Positions 12,401-24,522 of a stretch of 64,000 nt of DNA are shown here, piece after piece; the stretch's first letter is position 1, and each line of letters begins with the position of its first letter. Made by a program: the position numbers and the translations under genes. The notes under the pieces are model-generated. The model saw only the letters and a list, made by a program, of their open reading frames with translations. It made no database searches and was not told the origin of the DNA. Source of the stretch: Neofusicoccum parvum (taxonomy: Eukaryota; Ascomycota; Dothideomycetes; Botryosphaeriales; Botryosphaeriaceae); NCBI GenBank assembly GCA_020912385.1, contig CP087207.1, forward strand, positions 2,480,001-2,544,000, given 5' to 3'.

Positions 12401-13796
12401 AGGCACCAGGCTGGCTGGATCCTCCCGCCTCCCGTCGCCACCAGTTCCAGAGGTTCCTGCATTTCCAAGCGGGACGCTGCCAGGCACAGCACTAGGGCGC
12501 GAGTGATGGAGCCAGCTCAGCCGGATGATGCAAAGTCCTCCCCCACCGCTGCCACCACCGCGGCCACGGCCGGCGACGGCAAACCCGGCGTTCCTTGCGG
12601 CTTCTCTGGGACCCGTCGGACCCACGCACGTGGCGTACAGGTGCCGAGCGGGACAGGTCCGCCCATCAAAGCTTTGCGGCCCAGGGACGAGAGCTGCTGT
12701 GCCGCTTGGCAACGGCGCCCAAGGCCCCAACAGCGCCGTGTGAAGGTTCTGGACGCCGCCGACTTTGGCTCGCCGAAGTGTTTCATGCGCTCGGGGATCC
12801 TCAGGAACGCGCGAATTAGCGGCTCGCGCACGTGACGTGTTCCTGGGCTGCCAACCGGCGAGCCGCCCGTGCATGCCGCTGCAGCCTTGCTGCCGTTGAC
12901 TGGCGCAGCGCGACACAAGAGCGGGACTGCGCAGAAACTTTGCTGCGACGTGCGCGCTCGCCCTCGTCACCCAGCAGCGCGCTGCATCAGCCTGCGCGCT
13001 GCATCAGCCTGCGCGCCGCAGCGGCCTTGGCGGCTGGCCGACGACGACGACGCTGCGTAATGTCATCTCTCGCGCCGAGTCGCGCTGCGCTGGCTCCACT
13101 CCGGGTGTGCAGCCGCCGTCAGCTGGCAGCGCGCGCGCAGTCACCGCCGGCGCCCCGCAATCCGCAGCCCGCAGCCGGCAGCCCGCCGCGCGCCCCTCCG
13201 CGACGCACCACCAGGCGCCGAGCACGCGCTGCGCGGTCGCGGCGGAATAGGAGCAGGAGACGTTGGCTGGCTTGGGGCGCATCTGGTTCCTGGATCCGAT
13301 GCTGGGCGCTTGGCGATTCGCAGCTTGTTGCGGATCAGCCTGTCAGGCGCGAGCCCCGCTAGCCGCCTTCGGCGCGAGGGCGGCCGGTGGCCCCTCGTAT
13401 GCGCCCACACTGACCGCCGAGCTATCCCAGCAGCCCTCGCCTCCTTTTTCGCCCATTCGCCGGCGCTGCAGCTCTCGCCCGGCGCCCTCATTAGTCGAGC
13501 CGCGTGTTTTTCTATTCCCGCCGTGGCCTAGCAGTCGTCATCCTCCTATCACATTGGCTTCCGGCCCAGGCGGTCTTTCCCGCCCACCCATGTCTCCTTA
13601 ATTACGAGCCCGGCTGGCTGCTCTTTATTATTACTCTTCCCCAGGCCCCCGACTGCCCTCTCTCTCTCTCACTGCCATCACTCGCTGAGGAATACTCGTA
13701 CCACTCTTTTACGCGTCTATTCCAGTCACTCTCTCGACGACCTTCGTCCAGCCATTCTCTCGGTCCTTCCCGACAACCCGACTACCATCCTTCAAA
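9461..13796. other. Long GC-rich intergenic region
   Basis: About 4.3 kb of GC-rich DNA between two divergent secreted-protein genes. Many long frames occur on both strands (for example 10552-11184 and 12368-12970), but they overlap each other, lack family motifs and are what GC-rich random sequence gives. A direct 18-bp duplication around GCGCTGCATCAGCCTG lies at about 12979-13014. I support no gene here. Confidence 0.55.
9615..9621 (-). promoter_or_regulatory. TATA box of the GH16 gene
   Basis: TATAAAG on the minus strand, about 155 bp before the GH16 ATG, a usual distance for a filamentous fungus with a short 5' leader. Confidence 0.5.
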
Positions 13797-14579
13797 ATGC
13801 GTTTCTCTTCGATTGCCCTCGGCGCTCTGGCCGCCACCGGTGCCATGGCTAGCAGCCGCTCCCACGCCCGTCTCCACCGCGAGCGCGAGGCCCGCAGGTG
13901 AGAATTGCCCGGCAGCGAGCCCATTGACCATGTTCTAACCCCCGGCAGCGAGGTTGACAAGCGCAACATCCTGATTGACGCCCTTGACGAGGCCAAGCTC
14001 CTCACTCTTGGCCTGATCGCCATTGGCAAGAACGCCCTCTCGTCCGCCGAGGACCAGGTCTGGATTGGCGCCGACGGCGACTACACCAACGAGTACGTCA
14101 ACGAGGGCGAGGACGACGTCGTCCTTGTCGTCTGGGGCCCTGCCGCCTCGTGGGTCAACACCAACGAGCCCCTCATCACCCTCACCCTCCCCGCCGGCAC
14201 CAACAAGACGCTCTCTTTCGCCTCGGGCGCCAGCGGAGCCTGGGCCGCCGTCTACAACGACACCGAGCTCGTCAACGGCCAGATCTCCGAGACCTGGGGC
14301 GAGTACACCTTCGGCGAGTGGGGCTGCGTCGACGTTTCCCGTGAGGTCAACATGGGCGGCCACAACATGACCATCGACACCGGCAACTGCGTTTCCGACA
14401 TGGAGACCTGCGTGTTCAAGTGCAAGGACGGTGCTGAGTCCTGCTGGCTCGAGTACGAGCTCGTCAACTGCGAGAACGGCTCGCAGGAGGGCGCCACCTA
14501 CGGCACCTTCGACGGCGCCCCCACCGGTGGCTGCGGCAACATGGGCAGCACCGCCCACGTCAAGACCTACCTCCACTAA
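13797..14579 (+). CDS. Secreted Kex2-processed cysteine-containing protein, function unknown
   Basis: Two exons (13797-13897 and 13949-14579; intron GTGAGA..CAG) give 243 residues. The first about 20 residues form a signal peptide (start MRFSSIALGALAATG). A basic pro-region follows and ends in EVDKR, a typical Kex2 cleavage site, so the mature chain probably begins NILIDALDEA. The mature part has seven cysteines clustered in the C-terminal half (GWGC, GNC, ETC, FKC, ESC, VNC, GGC) and N-glycosylation sequons (NKT, NDT, NMT, NGS). The middle is a regular, acidic beta-rich segment. I do not recognise the family. The ATG has a good fungal context (CAAAATG) and codon use is strongly C-ending, as in highly expressed genes. 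A secreted structural or effector-like role is possible but unproven. Confidence 0.85.
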
Positions 14580-17100
14580 GCGACGACTTGTTCTTTTCGG
14601 GAGCTTTAATGAAGCAGGATTTGGAGGGTAGAGGTGGGCCTTGTTTATAATTTTTTTCGGGCTGGAAGCTGCAAGTATCGACCATTGGGATTGGCGCGCA
14701 CGTGTTTGGGCAAAAAGAGCAGCGTCGGCGCCTGGTGGTTTGCTAGATATTTTGGACTTTCGGCTGTCCGTACACTTATTACGATACCAGTGTCTGTTTA
14801 TTGTCTATTCAACTTATTCCAATAAGCCGGCTCTTACTGGTTCTCTCCAGAAAACCAACCAAACTCACTTGGTTTTTTCCCTTATACTTCTGTGTACATA
14901 TTACGGACGCCATTGCTGGCACCTACTTCAACGACGACCAATGTCTCTTTTTCCAGAAAACAGCGATTTCTTCGCCCATGCGCGTGCCCGCCGCTTCTCG
15001 TCCGTTGATCAGGAGATCCCGATAGTCGCTTTTCTCCACTGTCGCTCTCCTCCGCTCGCCTGCTGCTCTGCTGCTCTTCCCCCGCTGACCGGCGCCGGTC
15101 GACGCACACGCCCCGACAACGCCGACGCCCTCGTGCCGCCCGTGCAGAGAGCAACGAGCGCGCCCAAAATGGCAGCCGCAATCTCCCTTATCCTGCCGCG
15201 CAGGACCAACAGACACCTCTCCCAGGCCCGCACTCTTCAGGCGGTGGTCGGCGGACTTTCTGGATTCTTCACGGCCAACGTCGCAGCCAAGCTTTCTCCA
15301 CCATGTCTGTCTGCGACGCGGCGCGGCGCGCTCAGGAGGTGTGTTTGGCAGCAGGAACGGTTTGTTAGCCGCATGCAGGCCACCGGGACATTATATTGCG
15401 GCTGTGCACGGCACTACGATGCTGGCGCGACGGCGGCGGCGGCGACCTTGTCCAAGTCCCTCATCTCAGCACTCATCAGCCTAATCAAAGTAGTTTTTTT
15501 TCTGGTGCTTTTGCTTGCGTTGCCATTCGCGCCGGTGAATTGGCCACAGGCCGCCCCTGGGCGGGTTTATTCTCGTTCATTTAACAAGGCGTCCAACGAG
15601 AAACGGGCAGCACACCCACACACCAAGCCGGCGACTATTGGACTGCGTGCATTGCCACAGCCATCACTGCCGCCGTTCACCCGGCCGCATGTTGGCGCCG
15701 GCCCTCCGTCGCCCACCAGCGCGCGCTGTCGCGTCGTCCGCTCCCACGCAAACGCCGCCCAGCAATCCTGCAGCCCCGGCCGCACACGTCGAAGGTCGAC
15801 CACCCTCCAGCCACAGCGCCGTCCGCGCCATCACGCCATGAACGTGCGCGCGCGCCGCTCTTGCACCTCTTCTCCGCGCAATTTCAGGGGAGCGCGTTCG
15901 ATGCGCGGCCGCCTTCTCCCTTCGATTTTCCCGCGCTCTCCGCCGCCGGTGTGAGGAGAGTCGCCACGGGAGAGAGAGAGAGAGAGGGAGAGAGAAGGCC
16001 TGACCTTGGCGTTCGCTCGTACGGAGCCTTGGTGTGCGCGCGCGCGATGCGACGTGAACACTGCACACGCACATTCTCGTCCGACCCGGGACGGATGGAG
16101 TAAGTGATGGGTGCTCAGGGTTTTCCTGCCTGGAGCGGAGCAATACCAGCGGCCGTTATCGACGCCGCTGATATCACCACGCGCGCGCGCGGGAGCTGTG
16201 CGCTGGCGGCTGGCCCGACTCTCCTTTTTTTTTTGTTCCTCTCTGGCCTTGTTCCTGGTTGTTTCTTTCTTTGCATCATGCATCAGGGATGTGCACAAGG
16301 GAAAGAGCAGGGGAGTCGGCAGCCCGAGTGCCGGAGTTGGACACCGCAGAGGACGATCTGCGGAGGAAGTCTTTGATGTTCCTCCCCCCCTTCTTCACAT
16401 GCATGCCCGCTTTCATGCGGCTGGGCGGTCGGACGCTGGGACTCGCTTCTCGAAGCTACTGACGGGTACCTCGGTGGCGCCGAAAGGGCTGACGGACGAG
16501 GTGGAGACGAGACGATGGAACGCCTGACGATATGTGGAGGGCGTTAACGCTGCAGGCGGTGTCGCGGTGGGTACGGGCGGATCGGGGACAAGGGCGCCAC
16601 CCCCGATCCCTCCCCCCGTCCGCCCGCATCGTGAGCGCAGGTGTGGACGGGTGCGACACGATGTGTACACGTAGGGCTGGCGATGTGGCGCCCCGCGGCG
16701 GGTGGTGGCGTCATGCCGCTTTTCTTCAAACGGGCGGCTGCTGGCCCGCATGAATTGATTGTGTCGGTGTGGCGCTGGCCCGGTGGCTGGGAGGGGATCC
16801 TGGGGCGGGTGTTGCAGATGTATGAAGTGGTCCGGGATGGTGTTCGCGTAGGGCTGGCCCGGTGGTTGGTGGGCGGAGCATCAAACCGTTTGTGCGACCG
16901 TTTGTGTGACCGTCTGTATAACCATTGGTGGTCTCGTTGGTTGGGAGGCTGCTATCGTTCCAGAGAGCACTGCAAGCCCCAATGATGTCCGGCGCGTGAT
17001 TGAAGGGAATTCAAGCTGCGATGTCAGTCAGAGTCACAACTCAGGTTCTTTTCCGATTTGTCCAGGCAATTCGATTGGCATTATCGCCCTCAAACAGAGC
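14580..17100. other. GC-rich intergenic region with microsatellites
   Basis: No gene is supported. A 437-codon frame (14641-15954) is long only because the DNA is GC-rich; its translation has no domains and is rich in Arg, Ser and Ala. The stretch holds a (GA)n run at about 15972-15990, a (CG)n run near 16180, and a 12-bp tandem (unit ACCGTTTGTGTG, three units) at about 16886-16922. Confidence 0.5.
16886..16922. repeat. 12-bp tandem repeat, three units
   Basis: Three consecutive units ACCGTTTGTGCG, ACCGTTTGTGTG and ACCGTCTGTATA, followed by a partial ACC. The third unit differs by transitions. Confidence 0.8.
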
Positions 17101-20100
17101 CTTGTGTGACTGCTTCTTGACTCGTGTGGAGCTCGTGTCACCTTGAATAGTTCTCGTTTGCCCTGATCTTTACCTCAAGGCGCACTATCCACACTAAGTG
17201 AATATGATGTGAGTACATCGGAACTCGGAAGTCAACTCCACAAGACTCAGTGTCATTGAGTTTTTGTTTTTCCCCTAAGAAACATATGACGAGGGCAAGA
17301 TCAATAACGCTGTGGCAGAATATAGACGCACCCATACTGCAGTGAGCCCAAACTATCCTACTCCAGGGCGCTGACATTATATTGATTAAGAAGCGCCAAT
17401 GAGAATTGTCGCATGGAGTAGTAGACGGGTTGCGTTGGTAAAATTAATAGCAAATGCGGATGCCAAATGTTCCACCAGCTTCGAAAGTCTTCAGCCGACT
17501 TCCTGACATGACTTACACTGATATTGTTGGATCATCTGAAGTATGTCGTGAAGAGGGCATCCATCGATCATTGAGGACTGCTTAGAATCAAGCTTGGGCT
17601 CCTGTAAACAAAATCCCCGTCTGAGATCTTAGATTCGTCACCTCGGTGGAGACACTCAAAAAGTCAGAATGTTCCAACTAGTTGGACCAATCTAATCAAG
17701 GGCCAATAAGCTTGATGGATCTTCACAGCTGCTCAATAAATACATACGCATGTTGCCCGTAGCTCCCGCAGCTCGCTCGAAAAGTGGATGATAGATCAAT
17801 CAAATGATTGTAGACCGACGGCGCTGACGACTGCTGCTTTACAAGCACGTGTATCCTTTTAAGGCAAGGGATATGACAGATGTTTCGAATAATTTTGGTT
17901 CTTTGCCAACTCCCTCTGTCAGATGATCGAAACCGAGTACAAATGCTCTCAGAAAACGGCCGTTGAGCCCGAGCCAACGCATTCCCAAGCACCTATTCTT
18001 TTCAAAGGCATCAATTACTATTTGAAAAGCTTCAGGGCGATATGCGCAAAGGATGGCGAGAATTGAGTGGCTCGTTTGATTTTGGAACCCATCGACTTTC
18101 ATTTGACCCTCTTCCATCTACATAAAACCTACTTAACTCGTCCATATTTATGTAGTTGAGAAATCCACACGCACAACAACAACGAATCTCTCTCACAAAA
18201 TGAACTGTAAGACCTTTCCGCGCAAGATACTGAGTAAGACGATGTAAATGAAGCACACCAGCCCGTCTTTCCACCATAGACAACTCTACTACATCTCTAC
18301 TTCACACATCCACACAGATAAATACTCTTAATCATAGTAAATCTGCTATTTATTTATTCTTAATTAGTCTTTTTAATAAAAACTTGAATCTGTTTGTAGA
18401 AAACCTCCGCAAAGGCCGACGAAGATCTCAACTGAAGTAAATTAATGCTATACCGGATAGGAGATTGTTTAAACTTGAAGGTATAAGATAGGTTTAACAT
18501 CTCCAATTCTCCTAAGATTAAGTGTAAAGATCCATATGTTAGCACTGAGAAGGCGTTACGACGTTGAGGATGTGATGAGTCTTTTGAGTTTGTTATCTCT
18601 GTCTTCGTACCTACTTATCAAATCCAAGAATTGCAGTATTATTTCTCTGAAAATCCATAAATGAAATTTTACGATTCAAATTAGTGAGTAGTTCTTTAGA
18701 AGAGACGCATCTGGCCTCGTGAGTAGTCTCTGTGGAAGCTGCTGAGCTTATATACCCCCGCTGTTCGGGACTACGTTTTGGTCACTAAATCGCTGGTGTA
18801 ACAATTTACATTGACCGCAGCATCACCACGGTGTTTCCGTTTCTATTAGTTAATGTCTAGATATGTTAGAAACTGAATAAGGGCCTGACCTCATCAGGCT
18901 ATCCTCAAGTAAATTTTGTCGCGTGTGAAGAACTGAAGATTCTTCACCTTCCAATATCGCGCATTAATTTTATATTTACGCAGGGTCCAATGCATAATTT
19001 TCTGTTTCACATTCTATTTCCTCAGTCTAGTTTTAAACGAGGGAGATATTTTGAAGTCCAGTCTCACTGGCGCAACGGTAAATGGTATACTGAGCTTCGC
19101 ATCGTTAGTCGGACCATTTTATGGATCTCAAGATGGACATGACTTGTGGGTGAAGATTTCTAGGTTTTACTATAGACAGAAGCTACTGTGAACACTCTTC
19201 GGCCATCGCCCCAGAAAGATTAACCCCGGCACTTGGTCTTGTGTGAGTCAGACTTTTGAACACTATGCAATAGCATAGCTGCACCTTTCAAGCCGATTGA
19301 TGTCGTCACAGGTCTTCACGGTGCAAGGATTGCATCATGAACTCATGTCAGAGAGTGATGACACTTCGATCTCGTACCTGCGATGACGGCAAAGCCGATT
19401 CCAACAAGTGTCTCCGCTACAACCATGAGCCTCGTCTTACCTATCTAGGAGAATCCACAGCCAGCAGACATCGCATATGTCGAATATATATATCAGAAGC
19501 AATCAGCACTCAGGCATCGAGTCTATGACCGTCCGGTCCAACTATACGGGGTTTCCCAAGGCGGTTGATCCAAACGAGGCTTGAATGAGCCCCATTCCGA
19601 GAGAGAGAGAAGGTCTTGAGGAACATTCATGATGCCGCTAAACTGTGCAAGTGTGATTCTAGTGATGTAAGGCTGGTTTCTTTGCTGAGACATGGATCAA
19701 GGTACTCGAGAGGTTTTGCGGAGTACAATGCTGGAAAAAGGCGGATCGCATGGGCGAGGGACTTGCAACCCGTAGGATAGCTAGGACTCGAGGTATCTCC
19801 GGAGACTATGGCAGAAAGGTCCTCGGTATCAAGAGTTGCTCGACAGATGGAAGTCTTGCGCTTCGCGTCTGGCAGGTCATCGGCACTGAAGCTTGTGGAT
19901 TGAGTATGATTTCCTCTACAGATATGTAAACGAGCTCCGGGTCCATGCGTTCAGAGGATACCTTTTCTGTAGATAGAATATAAATTGCGTGCAACACCGT
20001 GTAAGTGAAGACACTTAGCTAAGCAACGGGATATGTTGAAGATCCAAGAATGGCCCTGGAGATAGCTTTGGAGAACTTTGCTCCATTGCCCGCATGAGTG

Positions 20101-20560
20101 GTGCCCTTAGACTCCTCACCTAAACTATTGGGACGGGATTTACATTCCATTTGGTTTCTCCCAAAGGTGTCAAAAGGTAGACCCCTTAATGCATGGGATT
20201 CTGGTATGGAGGAGCGACGGAGATATGCTTTAATGACCGCTGGAATAGTCTCGGACGTCTGCTTCACTTCGAACTATGCAGCGTTGGATTTTCCACTGGT
20301 AGAAGTCTCCGTACTGCATGACTGACAGCTCGACGCAGAGCATGTAAATCGTCGATCGTATGGGACTGACACAGTGTGCGAAGAACTTGAAGCTATTTCC
20401 ACGTCAAAAATGTAGCCTCGACCTTTGGGAGGTGTGCTGAAAGCCGTGGTTTGGTCGGTCGAATGCAGGGGGAAGAAGCTGCCGGCAGAACATGTCGAGG
20501 CAGGCGTCGCCGATCTTTAACTATAATGTTGAGTGAGGAGGTCTGGAAGTGTGCTGTCAG
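17100..20560. other. AT-rich decayed block, RIP-like
   Basis: Composition falls abruptly from GC-rich to about 40% GC by eye, with stops in every frame. The longest frames are under 95 codons (17839-18117, 18032-18283, both minus). This is the look of sequence altered by repeat-induced point mutation, or of an old transposon or gene relic. No intact transposase, reverse transcriptase or terminal repeat was recognised. A Zn-cluster-like fragment lies at 19318-19443. Confidence 0.55.
19318..19443 (+). pseudogene. Possible relic of a Zn2Cys6 DNA-binding domain
   Basis: Translation gives RSRTCDDGKADSNKCLRYNH followed by EPRLTY. It resembles the second half of a binuclear zinc cluster (CDEGKPxCxKCLRYGHxC) with some cysteines replaced and a shortened first half. 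No start codon context, intron or downstream regulatory domain can be joined to it. It is best read as a decayed copy; chance similarity cannot be excluded. Confidence 0.28.
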
Positions 20561-23030
20561 TAATGCGTCAACCCTACGGCACCGGTAGTTTGGGAAGGGG
20601 GAAGCACGAATTTGTCAGCGCATGGTGGGACCGCTGTCTAGAAAGGAGAGAATTTTTGAAGTGTTTTGCTGTTAGTTCTGCACGAGTAGTGCGCATGAAA
20701 GCTAAGCTTTTTGCCTCATAGGGCTGCGACAGTGGAGGGATCTTGAATCGAGTTGGGCGACGGCGTTTGTCGGATATCGCGTGACACCAAAGTAAATCAG
20801 CAGCTGGCCTGGTCGCAATGCTTTCGAAAGACGCCGCGTGGAATAGGAGGCGGGTCGAGAGATTCGTCCCCAAGAGAGTGAAGGAGCGGCAGGGTAGTAT
20901 ATTAACTCCTAAGTTTAGCATCCGAGGAAGATGCGCGCGGACTCGGGGATACCGACGCAGCGGGAGCCGCGAAAGCATGCGGAATAAATCCGTCCGAGTC
21001 CGACAGAATCCAATCTGGTGGCTTGCAGTCACGCAACCATGATGCGGGCTGGATAAGGCCAGGACTGTTGGTTGTGTCACTGTGAGAGGAAACGCACTCG
21101 CCGCACTGGGCACCGGGCATGCACAGCCCTGCGCACGGAGTCCGCAGCACCTCGTGTGGAGAAGGACTGACTCAGGCCCCTGCCGCGAGAAAATCAAGGA
21201 TGATGACAGGTGGAGAAACCACGGGTGTCGTTATACAGCCTCGCAGGCGGTGGGAGCAGCCTGGCCAATGGAGGCGCGGAGCACTGGGAGTGGGCCTATA
21301 GCATGCTCTCTATCATCTTCCAGAACGCACGAAGGACCATCAAATGCGGAGCCTCCACGGAGGAAACCGCGGGTATATTGGCGCAGACGGCTCTTTACGA
21401 GGGCGGAGAAGCAGGGCGTACGCGTACCGGCCGGCTGAGCCGCACTCGGAGAGCCGCACACTCTTGCGTCCGGAAAGCCGTCGGGTGACGACGAAACAGC
21501 CGGTGCGCTCAGCCGGTCAGCCTCCTGTTGCCGTGACGCAAGCTGGGAGCTGGTGATGCTCAGGACAACGTCCCTGCGGATCTCGTCGGGCGGCCGCGTG
21601 CAGACGTGGAACAGCGCGCGCCGTCTCTGCTGCCGGCTGCGGTTGCTGGGCTGCTGCTCTGGCGCACGTGGCGAACAGCAGCCGGGGAAGGTCCCGTCCC
21701 GACAGCCGGTGCGGCGGTGCGAGGGCCCGCGACGTGCAGTTCCAAATTGGACGAGGATCGGGGATCCTCAGCGGGCGCCGCGGAGGGCTCCTGTGCCCGT
21801 CGTGGCCGCAGGAGAGGTCGGTTTCAGCGGGTGTGATTGCCAGCACTGCGTCCCTTTATCAGACTGTCCCGGGGGCTGCTCCGGCACGGGCGGGCGCCAA
21901 TACGTAAGGGCGGCGTGGACGATCAAGGGGAAATGGGTGATAGGCGGAGGGATGGCGGGCGTGGGCTGAGGGCCCTGCCGTTAAGATCGGCAGGTGAGGT
22001 GGCCACAGAGGTCGGCATCGGGTAGGCGCGCGCGGCATCGAGCAGCAACGATCGGCGAGAGCAAAATAGAACGCGCTGCTGCGTCTGGAGGCGGGGGTCT
22101 GGAGACGCGGGGGCCGCTGGCTCTGCTGTCCAGATAAAGCTTGTCGCTGGCGCTGGGTTTCTGGTTGACAGGACGGGCGCGGAAGGCTAAAAAGTGGCCC
22201 GTCATGCAGGTTACGGGCGCAGCCGCGAGGGCGAGCAGTGAGGTTGGGCTTTCGCTTGGCCGCAACACGCGAGCCTGGCGGCACGTATTCGAATATTGCA
22301 CCAGCAGCGCGCCGCTTGGCAACGGGCTCCGTCGCCCACCAGGGCTCGCCCGGCGAGTCGTACGACGCGCCGCCGCTAGCAGGAGCCGGCGCGTGGGCCA
22401 AAGCTGCCGTGCCGCTGTCGCCGCGCGCCACTATCTGCTCCACAAACCTCACCTCGACAGCATCACCATCTCGCGTCGCGGTGCCGTTCTCCCGGCTGCC
22501 CGCCGCCCGCCGCCCGCCGCCCGCTGCCCGCTGCCCGCTGCCCGCGGCCGGACGCCCCTGCCCGCGTCCCGCGCTGTCCCCGGCGGTCCTGCGCGCAGCA
22601 ACGGCCATGCGCGGTGCCAGTGCAGCCGGCCGGGGCTGGCATGGGTGACGTTGCCGGCGGAGGCTTCGGCGGACGGCCGTGCTGAGGTGATTGACACGCC
22701 CTGCAAATCGACCATGCCGTCGGTGAGCCCCTGCGCCTGCTCCCGACATGGTTTCCACCTTGCTCACCACACGCAAAACTCGCTTATCTTTCTTGTCCAG
22801 GCACCGCGGGACGCCGTAACCCAGCTCCCAGTTTCACGCTTGCCCCGACCAGCACCAGAGGCGCGCCTTGGCCCAGTCCAGTCCCGTCCGCAACGGCTTT
22901 TGGGGTCCAGCGCGCAAATCTACTCATCTCCGGCTCTTCAAGAACTGCTCTCCTTCCTTGGCACCCAGCAATATAGACCCAGATAGGCGCTCTGCTACCG
23001 CTCGTCCTGTCTTCCCATGCCTTGCCCGCC
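20561..23030. other. GC-rich spacer and promoter region upstream of the rhodopsin-domain gene
   Basis: Composition returns to GC-rich at about 20.9 kb. Overlapping frames on both strands have no recognisable domains. A short tandem of CCCGCCG/CCCGCTG units lies at about 22496-22546. The last several hundred bases are presumably the promoter and leader of the gene starting at 23031. Confidence 0.5.
22496..22546. repeat. CCCGC(C/T)G 7-bp tandem repeat
   Basis: About seven consecutive units, first CCCGCCG then CCCGCTG, in otherwise non-coding DNA some 500 bp upstream of the membrane protein gene. Confidence 0.8.
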
Positions 23031-24522
23031 ATGGTCGCCATACCCGAACAACGCGTTGGCACGCTGCTGAGCAGCAACTCGACCGGCTTCATCAGTAGCT
23101 CTTCTGAGGACGAGACTGTCCCGCTCATCAACCGAAGGGAAACCGTCCTGGCCTTGACCATCACCTTCCAAGTACGCTCTCACTTTGCCTCCCTCGTCCC
23201 CTGGCGACTAATCGTTCCCCCAGATTGTGGCCTGGATTGCCGTGATTTTCAGACTATATGCTCGTTTCAAGCTTACGCGAGCCGGTGGCTGGGATGACTT
23301 GCTCGTGGTGCTCGCTGCTGTAAGTAAATGCTTGAAGCAATCGCTACGACTGTCCACTGATGACCACTTTAGATGTCCGTGTCGATCGGCAGCTCCTTTG
23401 TTGCCGTCTGTAAGTTGGCTCGCCATGTACTGTGAGCATGAAGCAGATGCTGAATGATAGCAGTGCCCGACTACGGGCTGGGACAGCATGTCCTTTCCTT
23501 GACCATGGGCATGTACTCCGACTACCTCTATGTAAGCCATCCTGAGCAAGCATATTCCCTCCAACGCTAATCAATCCACTCCTCATCCAGTGGTTCTGGG
23601 CTGCAACCATATCCTATTTCTTCTCGACAACCCTGATCAAGGTGTCTCTTCTTGTCCAGTACCTCCGTCTCTTCGAGCGGCGCTCGACTATCCATCTCGT
23701 CATCATCGCCTTGATCGCTATTGTTTCCGCCTGGGGCCTCATTTTCGTCTTTCTGCTCGCCTTCAGCTGTTCGCCAGTCAAGAAGTTTTGGTCATGGTCC
23801 ACCGAGGGAAAATGCTTCGGATTCGGAATTGGATCAGAGGATCCCGACACCTTTTTCACCGCATTCGCAACTCATTCGGCTTTCAATATGGCCTTCGACA
23901 TCATTGTCCTCACATTCCCCATCTTCTCCCTATCCTCCATAGACTTGGAGGGTAAACGGAAATACGCTATTGCTGGACTGGCCACTTTGGGTTCTGTGTA
24001 AGCCTCATATTTACGTCTTCCCTTTGGCACGAACATTACGCTGATGGCAATTACAGGGTCGTAGCCATAAGCATCGCACGGCTAGCGAGCATCGCAGAGA
24101 CTCGCGCCGGAACCTACCCTGTTGCCGATCCAACCTGGCTGGCTCCAACCTCTATCGTACTGTCTTGTCTGGAGGTCGATGTCGCTATTTTGTGCGCGAG
24201 CATACCCATCTTCTGGCCCCTGATCTCGGCTTTGACCTTCGGGAAGATCTTCGTCGTCGATGAAGTCATTGTACGAACCGAGAGCCGGGTAGACCGCCCA
24301 GAGACGCCTGGATCTGAGACAGAACTTCGGACATACCAGAGCAGAACAAGTGGCAGAGGCACCCCGGATGCTGGAAATCACTACAAGGATCCTTACGTGG
24401 TTGACCACGTACGTCCAGTTGGCACTGACAGCAATACATTTGACGGAGGAGCCACCACACACTCGGCGAATATCGAACACACCACCGTTCCACTGGGTCA
24501 GATTGAAAGGCTGATCAAATGA
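23031..24522 (+). CDS. Rhodopsin-domain integral membrane protein (fungal SAT4/PTH11-like superfamily)
   Basis: Six exons (23031-23171, 23224-23319, 23373-23409, 23464-23531, 23591-23997, 24057-24522), 404 residues. The hydrophobic core contains about seven segments, including LALTITFQIVAWIAVIFR, SYFFSTTLIKVSLLVQYL and HLVIIALIAIVSAWGLIF. Landmarks of the fungal rhodopsin-domain family are visible: GGWDD after the second helix, LPDYGLGQH, SLLVQYLRLF, and AFSCSPVKKFW before the large loop with EGKCF. The C-terminal tail of about 120 residues is hydrophilic and probably cytosolic. The family is widespread in Pezizomycotina; individual members are suspected receptors but most have no known ligand. 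The start follows CCGCC and is the only in-frame ATG ahead of the first helix. Exon 3 is only 37 bp. Confidence 0.85.

Noticed and set aside
10552..12970. Several 200-codon frames on both strands
   Set aside because: They overlap one another in opposite directions and show no motifs, as expected for GC-rich non-coding DNA.
14641..15954. 437-codon open frame on the plus strand
   Set aside because: It lies in GC-rich spacer, is low in complexity, has no domain, and other frames in the same DNA are also open.
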